A DNA stretch of 64,000 bases from CALAED01 sp036555725 (GTDB lineage Bacteria; Actinomycetota; Actinomycetes; Streptosporangiales; Streptosporangiaceae), in contig DATBKU010000110.1 of the NCBI GenBank assembly GCA_036555725.1, forward strand, positions 186,001 through 250,000. Direction: 5' to 3'. Numbering within the stretch: position 1 is the stretch's first letter; each line of letters starts with the position of its first letter. Shown piece by piece: positions 18,875 through 27,936 of the stretch. The notes beneath the pieces were generated by a model. It saw only the letters and a list, made by a program, of their open reading frames with translations, searched no databases and was not told where the DNA came from. The position numbers and the translations under genes were made by a program.

Positions 18875-19355
18875 ACTCCTGGCTACGCTCAGTGATTTCC
18901 GCTGGTAATTTCCTGGTAACCCGACAATTGATCACAAAGGGCATCGACACGCCCGGTCTCGAGTAACGCGGCGTCGCTGTTGTCGCCGGGTGGAGGCTCA
19001 GCCTCAATCGCGCCGTGACCTATGGAACGTACATTGAGGTACACGGCAGACCAGCCTGCCGGCTCTGGGCGAGGCACGGACACCCCAGCCTGACGTGCAC
19101 GGAGCCGGGACAAATCAACCCGTGATCCGCACCTGGGAATCACTGCCCCGCCGCCATGACTTTTTCACTTACCGACCGTCGAAGCCGTTGTGTGCACGCC
19201 GCAAATCGGTGTCCGCCCACCTTGAACCAGGGCCGCAGGCCCGCGGCCGACGCCGGTCTCGCAGGGGATGGCCAGTGGGGCTGGTTCGTTGACCGGGTGC
19301 GAGACGCGGGCGGGCCTTCGGGCGAGGGCCGGGAGCGACGAGGAGCGAGCGTGCG
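18875..19355 (+). other. Intergenic region upstream of the second GGDEF-EAL gene
   Basis: A 481-bp gap without a gene I can support. It holds a GAGGCT-C-AGCCTC palindrome near 18993 and a pair CGTAC/GTACACG around 19027-19045. A short frame from 19156 ends in an ATGA overlap with the next gene, but its third-position bias is mixed, so I do not call it. A long 5' leader for the c-di-GMP gene is the likely content. Confidence 0.5.
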
Positions 19356-22175
19356 ATGAGCGGCGAAGACGCTGGACGGTTGCCGCGCCGGAGCCCTCTG
19401 GCTCGGGCGCTGCCGCTCGGCGTGGTGGTGCTGCTGGGCCTGCTGTACGCCGTCGCCTCGCTGGCCGGGCTGAACGAGAGCCTGGCTCCCTGGGTCACAC
19501 CGCTGGCCGCCGCGCTGGCCGCCGGTTCGCTGCTGTTCGCGGCGTGGCGGCTGCCCGACGTCGCCGAGTCCTCCCCGGGCGCGCTGCGGGCGTCCGCCGC
19601 CGGCGCGGCATGGCGCTGGTTCGCCCTCGCCGCGGCCTGCTGGTCGGCCGGCGCGACCGTGAACGCCGTCTCCAACATCGTGCTCAGCCATACGGGCGTG
19701 TCGCTGTCGCTGTCCGACCTGTTCTTCCTCGCCGCGGTCGTGGCGCTGACCACCGGCTTCATCGTGCCCATTCGGCTGCCCCGGTCACCGCGCACCTGGC
19801 TGCGGTACGCGGCCGACACCTATGTCTGCGCGGCGGCGCTGTTCGTACTCGGCTGGGTCACCCTGTTCGGCGGGCTGTACGACCTGTCGGACGAGACGGC
19901 GGCCGACTTCATGATCGAGTTGCTGTACCCGATCATCGACGCCGTCCTGGTCTGCGCCGTGCTCCCGTTCGTCCTCGGCACCGCGCGGGGCCTGCGGCGG
20001 TCCGCGGCCGTGGCGTACGCGGCGTTGGTGGCCATCGCGGTCGCCGACGTCGTCACCACGGTCGTCCGGCTCAAGGGCGGGGCCGCCCCGGGCAACCCGG
20101 GTGACCTCGCCCGGTTCGTCGGCCTGCTGCTGCTCGGCGCCGCCCCGTGGGTCGTGCCCGCGCCCGGGGAGCGGACTGGCGCGGACGACACAAACGACGC
20201 GGGCCGCATGATCGGCCCGGGTCTCGCCCCGGCCACCGCCGCGGGCGTGGCGGCGGTCTTCCTCGCCGGCCACTCGCTGACTTCATCGCACGACCTGCAG
20301 CCGGTCGTGTCGGTGATCGCCGGGACCGCGGTGCTCGTCCTGCTCGTACGGCTCGGCGACCTGCTCTGGGACAACGAACGGCTGCGCCGGGCCGCCGACA
20401 CCGGCGAGGAACACTTCCGCGCGCTCGCCGAGAGCATCGACGACGTCGTGCTGATCTGCGAGCTCGACGGCACGGTGAAGTACGTCAGTGCCGGGGCGGA
20501 GCGCACCTTCGGCTACCGGCCGGGCGAGCTGCTCACGCGTCCGGTCCAGGAGATCCTGCACCCCGAAGACATGCCCAGGGCCGTGGAGGCGCTGACGGAA
20601 TTCCTCGCCCAGGGCCCGGCGTCCGGCGCCACACCGGCGGGCGGCCACGACGGTCCCTCGGCGCCATCGGGCCGAACCGCCGAGGCACTGCGCCTGACCT
20701 GCCGCGTGCGCGCCGCCGACGGCACCTGGCTGCCGACCGAGTCGACGATCTCGCGATACATGCCGGCCAAGGATGATCGAGCCGGCCGGCTGCTGATCAC
20801 CACTCGCGACCTCAGCGAGCAGGCGGCCCTGCAGCGGCAGGTGACCCACCTGACGTTCCACGACGGCCTGACGGGCCTGCCGAACCGCGCCTACTTCGAG
20901 GAGCGCACCCGCGAGGTGCTGTCCCGCCAGCCGCAGGACGGCCGGGTGGCCGTCCTTTTCGTGGACATCGACGGCTTCACCGCCGTCAACGACTCGGCCG
21001 GGCACGCCGCAGGCGACCAGGTCCTCGCCCAGGCGGCCCGCAGGCTGCGGGCGACGGTGCGGGTCGACGACACGGTGGCGCGTTGGGGCGGGGACGAGTT
21101 CGCCGTCCTCGTCGAGAACCCCGCCGACGCGCAGGCCGTCGTCGACCTGGCCGAACGGATGCTGCGGGTGCTGTCGGCCGAGCCGTACCGGGTCGGCTCG
21201 CGCGGCATCATGCTGACCGCGAGCGTCGGCGTCGCGCTGATCGAGGACGGCCAGCACGCCGCCGAGCTGATCCGCAACGGCGATGTGGCGATGGCCCGGG
21301 CGAAGGATCTCGGCGGCGGCCGGGTCGAAGTCTTCGCCGCCCATATGCACGCCGACGTCGTACGCCGCCTGGAGCTGGGCAGCGACCTGCAGCGGGCAAT
21401 GGCCGACGGGCAGTTCGCCATCGAGTTCCAGCCGGCGGTCGAGCTGCGTACGTCGCGGGTCACCGGCGTCGAGGCACTCGTACGGTGGTGCCGCGACGGC
21501 GACTTCGTCCCGCCCGACGAGTTCATCGGGCCCGCCGAGGAGTCCGGCCTCATGCTTCCGCTCGGCACCTGGATCCTGCGCGAGGCGTGCGGCGAAGTCG
21601 CCCGCTGGCGCGAGTCGTCCTGGGACATCGGGCTCTCGGTCAACTTCACGGCCCGCCAGATCGCGGCCCCGGATTTCGTCGAGACCGTCGCCGCCGTCCT
21701 GGAGGAGACCGGCCTGCCGCCGCACGCGCTCACCGTCGAGGTGAAGGAGGAGGTCCTCGTCGAGGACGCCGGCCACACCGTCGCCCGGTTGTCGGCGCTG
21801 CGCGACCTCGGCGTACGGCTGGCGATCGACGACTTCGGCACCGGTTACGCGTCGCTGGCCTACCTCCGCCAGCTGCCGGTCGACGTGATCAAGATCGACC
21901 CGTCGTTCGTCGCCGGGCTCGGCCGCGACGACACCCTCACCCTGCTGACCCGGACGATCGTACGGCTGGGGCGCGACCTCGGCATCGTCGTCGTGGCGGA
22001 GGGCATCGAGCGGCCCGACCAGCTCGAGCTGCTGCGCGACATGGACTGCCCGCGCGGCCAGGGCTTCCTGGTCGCGCGGCCGATGGCGCCGCACCGGGTC
22101 GAGTCGCTCGTCCGCACCAACCGTCAGGGCACCCCGAGCATCCCGCTGCAAGGCTCGATGCTCAGTGCCGGCTGA
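19356..22175 (+). CDS. Membrane PAS-GGDEF-EAL c-di-GMP enzyme (CdgC-like)
   Basis: A 939-residue protein. About ten membrane helices fill residues 15-330, a PAS domain follows at about 351-470 (FRALAESIDDVVLICELDG), then GGDEF (RWGGDEFAVLV near 578) and EAL (VEALVRW near 705). The EAL side keeps VNFTA, IDDFGTG near 824, IKIDPSFV and VVAEGIE, so both cyclase and phosphodiesterase sites look intact; the usual WRHP after EAL is replaced by WCRDGD. Its place just before ilvB matches the Streptomyces gene called cdgC, which controls development. The ATG at 19356 follows AGGAG. Confidence 0.88.
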   Translation: MSGEDAGRLPRRSPLARALPLGVVVLLGLLYAVASLAGLNESLAPWVTPLAAALAAGSLLFAAWRLPDVAESSPGALRASAAGAAWRWFALAAACWSAGATVNAVSNIVLSHTGVSLSLSDLFFLAAVVALTTGFIVPIRLPRSPRTWLRYAADTYVCAAALFVLGWVTLFGGLYDLSDETAADFMIELLYPIIDAVLVCAVLPFVLGTARGLRRSAAVAYAALVAIAVADVVTTVVRLKGGAAPGNPGDLARFVGLLLLGAAPWVVPAPGERTGADDTNDAGRMIGPGLAPATAAGVAAVFLAGHSLTSSHDLQPVVSVIAGTAVLVLLVRLGDLLWDNERLRRAADTGEEHFRALAESIDDVVLICELDGTVKYVSAGAERTFGYRPGELLTRPVQEILHPEDMPRAVEALTEFLAQGPASGATPAGGHDGPSAPSGRTAEALRLTCRVRAADGTWLPTESTISRYMPAKDDRAGRLLITTRDLSEQAALQRQVTHLTFHDGLTGLPNRAYFEERTREVLSRQPQDGRVAVLFVDIDGFTAVNDSAGHAAGDQVLAQAARRLRATVRVDDTVARWGGDEFAVLVENPADAQAVVDLAERMLRVLSAEPYRVGSRGIMLTASVGVALIEDGQHAAELIRNGDVAMARAKDLGGGRVEVFAAHMHADVVRRLELGSDLQRAMADGQFAIEFQPAVELRTSRVTGVEALVRWCRDGDFVPPDEFIGPAEESGLMLPLGTWILREACGEVARWRESSWDIGLSVNFTARQIAAPDFVETVAAVLEETGLPPHALTVEVKEEVLVEDAGHTVARLSALRDLGVRLAIDDFGTGYASLAYLRQLPVDVIKIDPSFVAGLGRDDTLTLLTRTIVRLGRDLGIVVVAEGIERPDQLELLRDMDCPRGQGFLVARPMAPHRVESLVRTNRQGTPSIPLQGSMLSAG

Positions 22176-22261
22176 CCACGGGCCCGGTTGAGGATCTCAA
22201 TACGTGAGACATTACGTTCAACCATTTGACCGCCGCCCCGAAGTGCTGCAAGGTTCTAACT

Positions 22262-22309
22262 GTGCGTCACAGTTTCCTGATCCTCGTACTTGGTCAGCGC
22301 GCAGGCTGA
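22262..22309 (+). CDS. ilvB leader peptide
   Basis: A 15-codon frame starting with GTG that encodes MRHSFLILVLGQRAG and stops at 22309. Five of six residues from 6 to 10 are branched-chain (Leu-Ile-Leu-Val-Leu), and the codons lie inside the first arm of a hairpin. This is a classical attenuation leader sensing charged Leu, Ile and Val tRNAs. Comparative work has predicted such leaders before ilvB in many actinobacteria; the peptide and hairpins here are read directly. Confidence 0.85.
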   Translation: MRHSFLILVLGQRAG

Positions 22310-22363
22310 TCAAGTACCACCTGCGCGCTCCCCTCGACAGCCATCCGGCTCGGGGGGTTTTTT
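22286..22363 (+). promoter_or_regulatory. ilvB transcription attenuator
   Basis: Three hairpins can form. Pause hairpin: 22286-22298 with 22305-22317 (13 bp, one G-U). A mutually exclusive hairpin: AGCGCGCAGG at 22296-22305 with CCTGCGCGCT at 22320-22329. Terminator: CCCCTCGA at 22330-22337 with TCGGGGGG at 22350-22357, followed by six T. A ribosome stalled on the Leu/Ile/Val codons would mask the first arm and favour the second hairpin. How that second hairpin prevents the adjacent terminator needs RNA folding. Confidence 0.82.
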
Positions 22364-22430
22364 GTTGGCCGCCCACCCCTGTGCTGATTCGGACCCCACC
22401 GCCCCACCCAGTCGACAAGGAACAAGACAG

Positions 22431-24188
22431 ATGACCGAACGTATGACGGGAGCCCAAGCGCTGGTCAGAGCGCTGGAGAACGTCGGTGTCGACACCGTGT
22501 TCGGGATCCCCGGGGGCGCGATTCTCCCGGCATATGATCCGCTGTTCGACTCCCAGAAGCTGCGCCACGTCCTGGTGCGGCACGAGCAGGGCGCCGGGCA
22601 CGCCGCCCAGGGCTACGCGCAGGCGACCGGCCGGGTCGGCGTGTGCATGGCGACCAGCGGCCCGGGGGCGACCAACCTGGTGACGCCCATCGCCGACGCG
22701 TACATGGACTCGGTGCCGATCGTCGCGATCACCGGCCAGGTGCCCAGCGGCGCGATCGGCACCGACGCCTTCCAGGAGGCGGACATCCGCGGCATCACGA
22801 TGCCGATCACCAAGCACAACTTCCTGGTCACCGACCCGACGGAGATCGGCAGGACCGTCGCCGAGGCCTTCCACATCGCGGGCACCGGCCGCCCGGGTCC
22901 GGTCCTCGTCGACATCGCCAAGGACGCGCTGCAGCAGCAGTTCGACTTCGTCTGGCCGCAGCCGATGCAGCTGCCGGGCTACCGCCCGGTGACCCGGCCG
23001 CACTCCAAGCAGGTGCGGGAGGCGGCCCGGCTGATCGTCGAGTCCGAACGGCCCGTGCTGTACGTCGGCGGCGGCGTCGTCAAGGCCAAGGCCGCGGCCG
23101 AGCTGCGGGTGCTCGCCGAGCTGACCGGCGCCCCGGTGATCACGACCCTGATGGCCCGGGGCGCCTTCCCCGACAGCCATCGGCAGCACCTGGGCATGCC
23201 GGGCATGCACGGCACGGTCGCCGCCGTCGGGGCCCTGCAGAAGGCCGACCTGATCGTCGCGCTCGGCGCCCGGTTCGACGACCGGGTCACCGGAAGGCTC
23301 GACAGCTTCGCGCCGTCCGCGCGGATCGTGCACGCCGACATCGACCCGGCGGAGATCTCCAAGAACCGACACGCCGACGTCCCGATCGTGGGCGACTGCC
23401 GTGACGTCATCGCCGACCTCATCGTGGCCGTGCAGCACGAGCAGGAGGCCGGCCGCAAGGGCAACTACCAGGCCTGGTGGCGGCTGCTCGACGGGATGCG
23501 CGCGACCTATCCGCTCGGGTACGAGGAGCCGGCCGACGGGTCGCTGGCGCCGCAGTACGCGATCCAGCGGATCGGCGCGATCGCCGGCCCCGACGCGCTG
23601 TACGTGGCCGGGGTGGGACAGCACCAGATGTGGGCGGCGCAGTTCATCGGCTACGAGAACCCGGGGGCGTTCATCAACTCCGGCGGACTCGGCACCATGG
23701 GCTTCGCGGTGCCGGCCGCGATGGGCGCCAAGGTCGGCGCCCCGGACAAGACGGTGTGGGCCATCGACGGCGACGGCTGCTTCCAGATGACCAACCAGGA
23801 GCTCGCCACCTGCGCCATCGAGGGAATCCCGGTCAAGATCGCGGTGATCAACAACGACACGCTCGGCATGGTCCGCCAGTGGCAGACGCTCTTCTACAAC
23901 GAGCGCTACTCCCACACCGACCTGCAGCCCCCGAAGGAGCAGGCCAGGCGGGTGCCCGACTTCGTCAAGCTGGCGGAGGCGTACGGCTGTGTCGGGCTGC
24001 GCTGCGACCGGGCCGACGACGTCGACGACACGATCAAGAAGGCGATGGAGATCAACGACGCGCCGGTCGTGATCGACTTCGTGGTGCACAAGGACGCGAT
24101 GGTGTGGCCGATGGTCGCGGCCGGCACCGGCAACGACGACATCAAGATCGCGCGCGACATGGCGCCCGACTGGGAGAACGGAGACTGA
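22431..24188 (+). CDS. ilvB: Acetolactate synthase large subunit
   Basis: IlvB (585 residues) joins two pyruvates, or pyruvate and 2-oxobutyrate, to make acetohydroxyacids for Val/Leu/Ile. The ThDP-activating Glu is near 52 in RHEQGAGHAAQGYA; DVPI-type and FAD-region motifs (LGMPGMHG, LGARFDDRVTG) and the ThDP-Mg motif GDGCFQMTNQELATC...NNDTLGMVRQWQ are all present. The ATG at 22431 follows ACAAGGAACAAGACAG and the leader attenuator. It forms an operon with ilvN (6 bp gap) and ilvC (29 bp). Confidence 0.96.
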   Translation: MTERMTGAQALVRALENVGVDTVFGIPGGAILPAYDPLFDSQKLRHVLVRHEQGAGHAAQGYAQATGRVGVCMATSGPGATNLVTPIADAYMDSVPIVAITGQVPSGAIGTDAFQEADIRGITMPITKHNFLVTDPTEIGRTVAEAFHIAGTGRPGPVLVDIAKDALQQQFDFVWPQPMQLPGYRPVTRPHSKQVREAARLIVESERPVLYVGGGVVKAKAAAELRVLAELTGAPVITTLMARGAFPDSHRQHLGMPGMHGTVAAVGALQKADLIVALGARFDDRVTGRLDSFAPSARIVHADIDPAEISKNRHADVPIVGDCRDVIADLIVAVQHEQEAGRKGNYQAWWRLLDGMRATYPLGYEEPADGSLAPQYAIQRIGAIAGPDALYVAGVGQHQMWAAQFIGYENPGAFINSGGLGTMGFAVPAAMGAKVGAPDKTVWAIDGDGCFQMTNQELATCAIEGIPVKIAVINNDTLGMVRQWQTLFYNERYSHTDLQPPKEQARRVPDFVKLAEAYGCVGLRCDRADDVDDTIKKAMEINDAPVVIDFVVHKDAMVWPMVAAGTGNDDIKIARDMAPDWENGD

Positions 24189-24194
24189 CCCGTC

Positions 24195-24719
24195 ATGAGC
24201 AGGCACACTTTGTCGGTGCTCGTCGAGAACAAGCCCGGCATTCTGGCCCGGGTCGCCTCGCTGTTCTCCCGGCGCGGGTTCAACATCGACTCGCTCGCCG
24301 TCGGGACGACCGAGCACCCCGAGATCTCCCGGATGACGATCGTCGTCAATGTGGAGGACCTCCCGCTGGAGCAGGTCACCAAGCAGCTCAACAAGCTGGT
24401 CAACGTGCTGAAGATCGTCGAGCTCGACCCGGCGACATCCGTCCAGCGCGAGCTCGTCCTGATCAAGGTGCGCGCCGACGCCGAGACCCGTTCGCAGGTG
24501 CTGGAGACCGTGCAGTTGTTCCGGGCCAAGGTCGTCGATGTGGCGTCGGACGCCGTCACCATCGAGGCGACCGGGCGGCGCGACAAGCTGGAGGCCCTGA
24601 TCCGCGTGCTCGAGCCGTTCGGCATCAAGGAACTCGTCCAATCGGGCATGGTGGCCATCGGCCGCGGTGCCCGGTCCATCACGGATCGCTCGCTGCGCGC
24701 ACTCGACCGCAGCGCCTGA
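24195..24719 (+). CDS. ilvN: Acetolactate synthase small (regulatory) subunit
   Basis: IlvN (174 residues) gives valine feedback inhibition to IlvB. The N-terminal ACT domain opens with HTLSVLVENKPGILARVASL and FNIDSLAVG, and the second half (VQRELVLIKVRAD... VVDVASDAVTIEATG) is the usual C-terminal ACT-like domain. Length matches the family. It lies 6 bp after ilvB and 29 bp before ilvC. Confidence 0.96.
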   Translation: MSRHTLSVLVENKPGILARVASLFSRRGFNIDSLAVGTTEHPEISRMTIVVNVEDLPLEQVTKQLNKLVNVLKIVELDPATSVQRELVLIKVRADAETRSQVLETVQLFRAKVVDVASDAVTIEATGRRDKLEALIRVLEPFGIKELVQSGMVAIGRGARSITDRSLRALDRSA

Positions 24720-24748
24720 CCGCACGAAAACCAGGAAGGCAATGGCAA

Positions 24749-25741
24749 GTGGCTGAGATCTTCTACGACGACGACGCCGACCTCAGCGTCGTCCAGGACC
24801 GCCACGTCGCGGTGCTCGGGTACGGCAGTCAGGGGCACGCGCACGCGCTCTCGCTGCGCGACTCGGGGGTCGACGTCCGAGTGGGGCTCCCCAAGGAGTC
24901 GAAGAGCCGGGAGAAGGCCGAAAGCGACGGCGTGCGCGTCGTCACGCCCGATGAGGCGTGCGAAGAGGCCAACGTCATCATGGTGCTGATCCCCGACCAC
25001 CTGCAGCGGGGGCTGTACGCGGACGCGATCGCGCCGGCGCTGGTCGAGGGCGACGCGTTGTTCTTCGGGCACGGCCTGAACATCCGGTTCGACCTGATCA
25101 AGCCGCCGGACGGGGTCGACGTCTGCATGGTCGCGCCGAAGGGCCCGGGCCATCTCGTCCGCCGCCAGTTCACCGCCGGGCGCGGCGTACCGGTGCTCGT
25201 GGCCGTGGAGCGCGACGCGTCCGGCAGCGCGTGGCCGCTCACCCTCTCCTACGCCAAGGGCATCGGCGGCACCCGGCCCGGCGCGCTGAAGACGACCTTC
25301 ACCGAGGAGACCGAGACCGACCTGTTCGGCGAGCAGGCCGTGCTGTGCGGCGGCGTGTCGGAGCTGATCAAGGCCGGGTTCGACACGCTCGTCGGGGCCG
25401 GCTACCAGCCGGAGGCCGCGTACTTCGAGTGCCTGCACGAGATGAAGCTCATCGTGGACCTCATGTACGAGGGCGGCCTCACCAAGATGCGCTGGTCGGT
25501 GTCGGACACCGCGGAGTTCGGTGATTACACGCGCGGCTCCCGCATCATCACCGAGCAGACCCGGGAAGAGATGCGCAAGATCCTCCGCGAGATCCAGGAC
25601 GGCTCGTTCGCCAAGGAGCTCGTCGATGAGTTCGACGCCGGGCGGCCCAACTTCCTCAAGCGGCGCGAGGAGGAGCAGAACTCCGCGATCGAGCAAACCG
25701 GTGCCAAGCTCCGGCCCATGATGAGCTGGCTCAACGACTGA
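24749..25741 (+). CDS. ilvC: Ketol-acid reductoisomerase
   Basis: Class I IlvC (330 residues) isomerises and reduces acetohydroxyacids with NADPH. GYGSQGHAHALSLRDSG is the nucleotide-binding turn, followed by the metal-binding helices with EAAYFECLHEMKLIVDLMYEGG. The GTG at 24749 has AGGAAGG at 24733-24739; the nearby ATG at 24742 is out of frame and meets a stop after four codons. Third gene of ilvBNC and followed by a strong hairpin at 25816. Confidence 0.95.
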   Translation: MAEIFYDDDADLSVVQDRHVAVLGYGSQGHAHALSLRDSGVDVRVGLPKESKSREKAESDGVRVVTPDEACEEANVIMVLIPDHLQRGLYADAIAPALVEGDALFFGHGLNIRFDLIKPPDGVDVCMVAPKGPGHLVRRQFTAGRGVPVLVAVERDASGSAWPLTLSYAKGIGGTRPGALKTTFTEETETDLFGEQAVLCGGVSELIKAGFDTLVGAGYQPEAAYFECLHEMKLIVDLMYEGGLTKMRWSVSDTAEFGDYTRGSRIITEQTREEMRKILREIQDGSFAKELVDEFDAGRPNFLKRREEEQNSAIEQTGAKLRPMMSWLND

Positions 25742-25805
25742 CGCTACCGGGCCGGGCGCCGGCGCCAGGGGAGGATCCGCGGGCTGCGGCTCGCCGTGCA
25801 CCGCG

Positions 25806-25991
25806 CTATCGGCGTCGTGATCGTGCGCCTCGGGTCGGCACGAGGCCCACGATCACGCCGAAGGCACGCGCCAGGCGCCGCCAGGTGCGGAGTTGCGCCT
25901 GCGGCTCGCCGTGCACCGCGATCGCCAGGTGCCCGTCCTCGGTGAAGTAGGCAACCGCCCGGGGCAGCTCCTGGTGCGGGACCGTCGGCAC
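25806..25991 (-). CDS. Small unrecognised protein or gene remnant
   Basis: A 61-residue frame from GTG at 25991 with clear G/C third-position bias. It encodes VAYFTEDGHLAIAVHGEP and then an Arg-rich helix (RTWRRLARAFGV). The same bias continues upstream in frame (GGTGGLLRHAADGTERL) without a usable start, so it may be the end of a longer, decayed gene. A 22-bp segment of it (25899-25920) is repeated at 25784-25805 just past its stop. I do not recognise a family. Confidence 0.4.
   Translation of the reverse strand: MPTVPHQELPRAVAYFTEDGHLAIAVHGEPQAQLRTWRRLARAFGVIVGLVPTRGARSRRR
25816..25857. terminator. Strong hairpin after ilvC
   Basis: Arms CGTGATCGTG-C-GCCTCG (25816-25832) and CGAGGC-C-CACGATCACG (25841-25857) pair over 16 of 17 positions with an 8-nt loop. 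It sits 75 bp after ilvC and covers the 3' end of the opposing small frame. There is no T-run, so it is a likely bidirectional GC-rich terminator. Confidence 0.6.
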
Positions 25992-26162
25992 GAGGCGCTC
26001 GGTCCCGTCGGCCGCATGCCGCAGCAGCCCCCCAGTGCCCCCGATGACTGCACTGCGTAACGCTAGTGGTTCAGCATGTGAGGGGAGTCCGGCGCAGCGT
26101 TATGTCTCGGCCCGAATCTGCGGGGTACTAGGCTGCCGCGACAGGAGGCAGGAGGGCATGGC

Positions 26163-27704
26163 ATGCGGGTGGTGACGCGTCCCGCGCCGGCGGGCGAGTC
26201 CACCCGGCGGGTGCGGCACGGCAGGTGGGTGGCCGGGCTGACCGGCGTCTCCGCACTCGTGTACGCGACGTACGCGCTGCTTCGCTTCCACACCTTCCTG
26301 ACCGGCTCGTACGACCTCGTGATCTTCGACCAGGCCGTCCGCTCGTACAGCCACTTCGGGGCGCCGGTGTCGATCGTCAAGGGGATCCACAACGGCTTCG
26401 GCCCGCACTTCGCGGTGCTTGGTGACCACTTCTCGCCCATCCTGGCGGTGCTGGCGCCGCTGTACTGGGTCCACGACGGGCCGAAGACGCTGCTCGTCGC
26501 GCAGGCCGTGCTGTTCGCCGCCGCGATCCCGTGGCTGTGGGTGTTCGCCCGCCGTGAGCTGGGCGCCGGTGTCGCCTACTGCGTCGCGGGGGCGTACGCG
26601 GTGTCGTGGCCGATCGCGGGGGCGCTCGCCTTCGACTTCCACGAGGTGGCGTTCGCGCCGCTGCTGACCGCCATCATGCTGGAGCGCTTCCAGGCGGCCT
26701 GGCGGCCGGCTGACCGGCAGCCGGCCGACCGTGCCACGGCGCCCCATGGGGTACGGCGAGCCTTGCCGGGGTGGTGGCGCCGACCGCGGGTGCACGGCGT
26801 GCTGGCGGCGGTCGCGCTGTTGCTGGTGAAGGAGGACATGGGCCTGCTCGTCGCCGGGTACGGGCTGTACCTCCTGACCAGGCGGGAGTTCCGGCTCGGC
26901 GCCTGGTTCGTGGTGGGCGGGGTGGCCTGGACGTGGCTGGCCGCTCGCGTGCTCATCCCGGCCTTTGGCGGAAACCCCGACTACTACTGGGCATACGGCA
27001 CGCTCGGCGACGATCTGCCCGGCGTGCTGGCGCACATCGTCACCCACCCCTGGGATGCGATCCGGCTGCTCGGCGTGCCACCGATCAAGATCGTCACCAT
27101 GTCGCTGCTCGTGCTGCCGTTGCTGCTCGCCCCGCTGTGCTCGCCGCTCGTGCTGGCCGCCCTGCCGCTGGTCGCCGAGCGCATGCTGGCCGGCCGGTAC
27201 GGCAACTGGTGGGAGCCGCGGTTCCAGTACAACGCGTTCCTCGTCGTCGTCCTCATCGCCGCGGCGGTCGACGGCGTATGCCGGCTGCGAAAGCGGCTGC
27301 GCGGGTTCGCGCTCGGCGGCATCGACCTCGCCGAGGTGTGGGGCGCGGCCGTGCTGGCGCTCGCGGTCGCGCTGGCCGGGTTCTTCCCGCTGGTGAGCGT
27401 GCTCGACCCCGGCAACTACCGACGCGACGCGCGCATGCGGGCCGCCGCGGCGGCGGTGGCCGCGGTGCCCAGCGGCGTCGAGGTGGAGGCGCCGAACGCG
27501 CTCGGCCCGCAGCTGTCCGGCCGTACGCGTGTCCTGTTGTGGGACGAGCGGCCGCGCTGGGCGCCGTGGGTGATCGCCGACGTCGGACAGCCGACGTTCC
27601 CGTTCCCGTCGTTGCGGGCGCAGCACGACCGGCTCAGTCTGCTGCTGAAGAGCGGGTACCACATCGTCCGGCAGGACGGCGGCTTCGTCGTGGTGACCCG
27701 CTGA
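26163..27704 (+). CDS. DUF2079 polytopic membrane protein
   Basis: A 513-residue membrane protein with about nine helices. It has the DUF2079 hallmarks: SYDLVIFDQAVRSYSHFGAPV near residue 45, GDHFSPILAVLAPLY near 85, FDFHEVAFAPLL near 157, and VKEDMGLLVAGYGLYLL. The fold is related to GT-C glycosyltransferases, so an envelope sugar transfer role is possible but unproven. The ATG at 26163 has an AGGAGGCAGGAGGG ribosome site. Confidence 0.85.
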   Translation: MRVVTRPAPAGESTRRVRHGRWVAGLTGVSALVYATYALLRFHTFLTGSYDLVIFDQAVRSYSHFGAPVSIVKGIHNGFGPHFAVLGDHFSPILAVLAPLYWVHDGPKTLLVAQAVLFAAAIPWLWVFARRELGAGVAYCVAGAYAVSWPIAGALAFDFHEVAFAPLLTAIMLERFQAAWRPADRQPADRATAPHGVRRALPGWWRRPRVHGVLAAVALLLVKEDMGLLVAGYGLYLLTRREFRLGAWFVVGGVAWTWLAARVLIPAFGGNPDYYWAYGTLGDDLPGVLAHIVTHPWDAIRLLGVPPIKIVTMSLLVLPLLLAPLCSPLVLAALPLVAERMLAGRYGNWWEPRFQYNAFLVVVLIAAAVDGVCRLRKRLRGFALGGIDLAEVWGAAVLALAVALAGFFPLVSVLDPGNYRRDARMRAAAAAVAAVPSGVEVEAPNALGPQLSGRTRVLLWDERPRWAPWVIADVGQPTFPFPSLRAQHDRLSLLLKSGYHIVRQDGGFVVVTR

Positions 27705-27725
27705 CGCTCCGTGCTACCACCTGTC

Positions 27726-27773
27726 CGAGACGGCGGGATGCGAGGCCGTAATCCGACATCCCGGGGCGTCTCG
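27726..27773 (+). terminator. Hairpin after the DUF2079 gene
   Basis: CGAGACG (27726-27732) pairs with CGTCTCG (27767-27773), and GGGATG (27735-27740) with CATCCC (27757-27762). It starts 21 bp after the stop codon; no T-run follows. Likely transcription end before serA. Confidence 0.55.
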
Positions 27774-27936
27774 GTGGTCGGCTGAAGCGTCACCGGGTGG
27801 GCCGGATAGACTCGGCAACGGCGAGCACGACGGGGTGACTCGCGATCTACCTGCACATACCTGTTGGTCCGCACCTGCCCTGCCGGGCTGCGACCAGCAT
27901 CGGTCTGCCATCAACCATCGAAAAGGGAATCTCTTC

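Noticed and set aside
19156..19359. A 67-codon frame ending in ATGA with the second GGDEF-EAL gene
   Set aside because: First half has poor third-position bias and many rare codons, no ribosome site, and no recognisable protein; left as intergenic.
22204..22434. A 76-codon frame across the ilvB leader
   Set aside because: It overlaps the leader peptide and terminator in another frame; the hairpins and BCAA codons explain the region better.
22218..24725. Very long open frame on the minus strand across ilvB and ilvN (835 codons)
   Set aside because: It is antisense to well-identified genes; its translation is low-complexity His/Arg/Asp-rich, as expected from high-GC shadow frames. The same holds for the minus frames over gatA, gatB, ilvC and serA.
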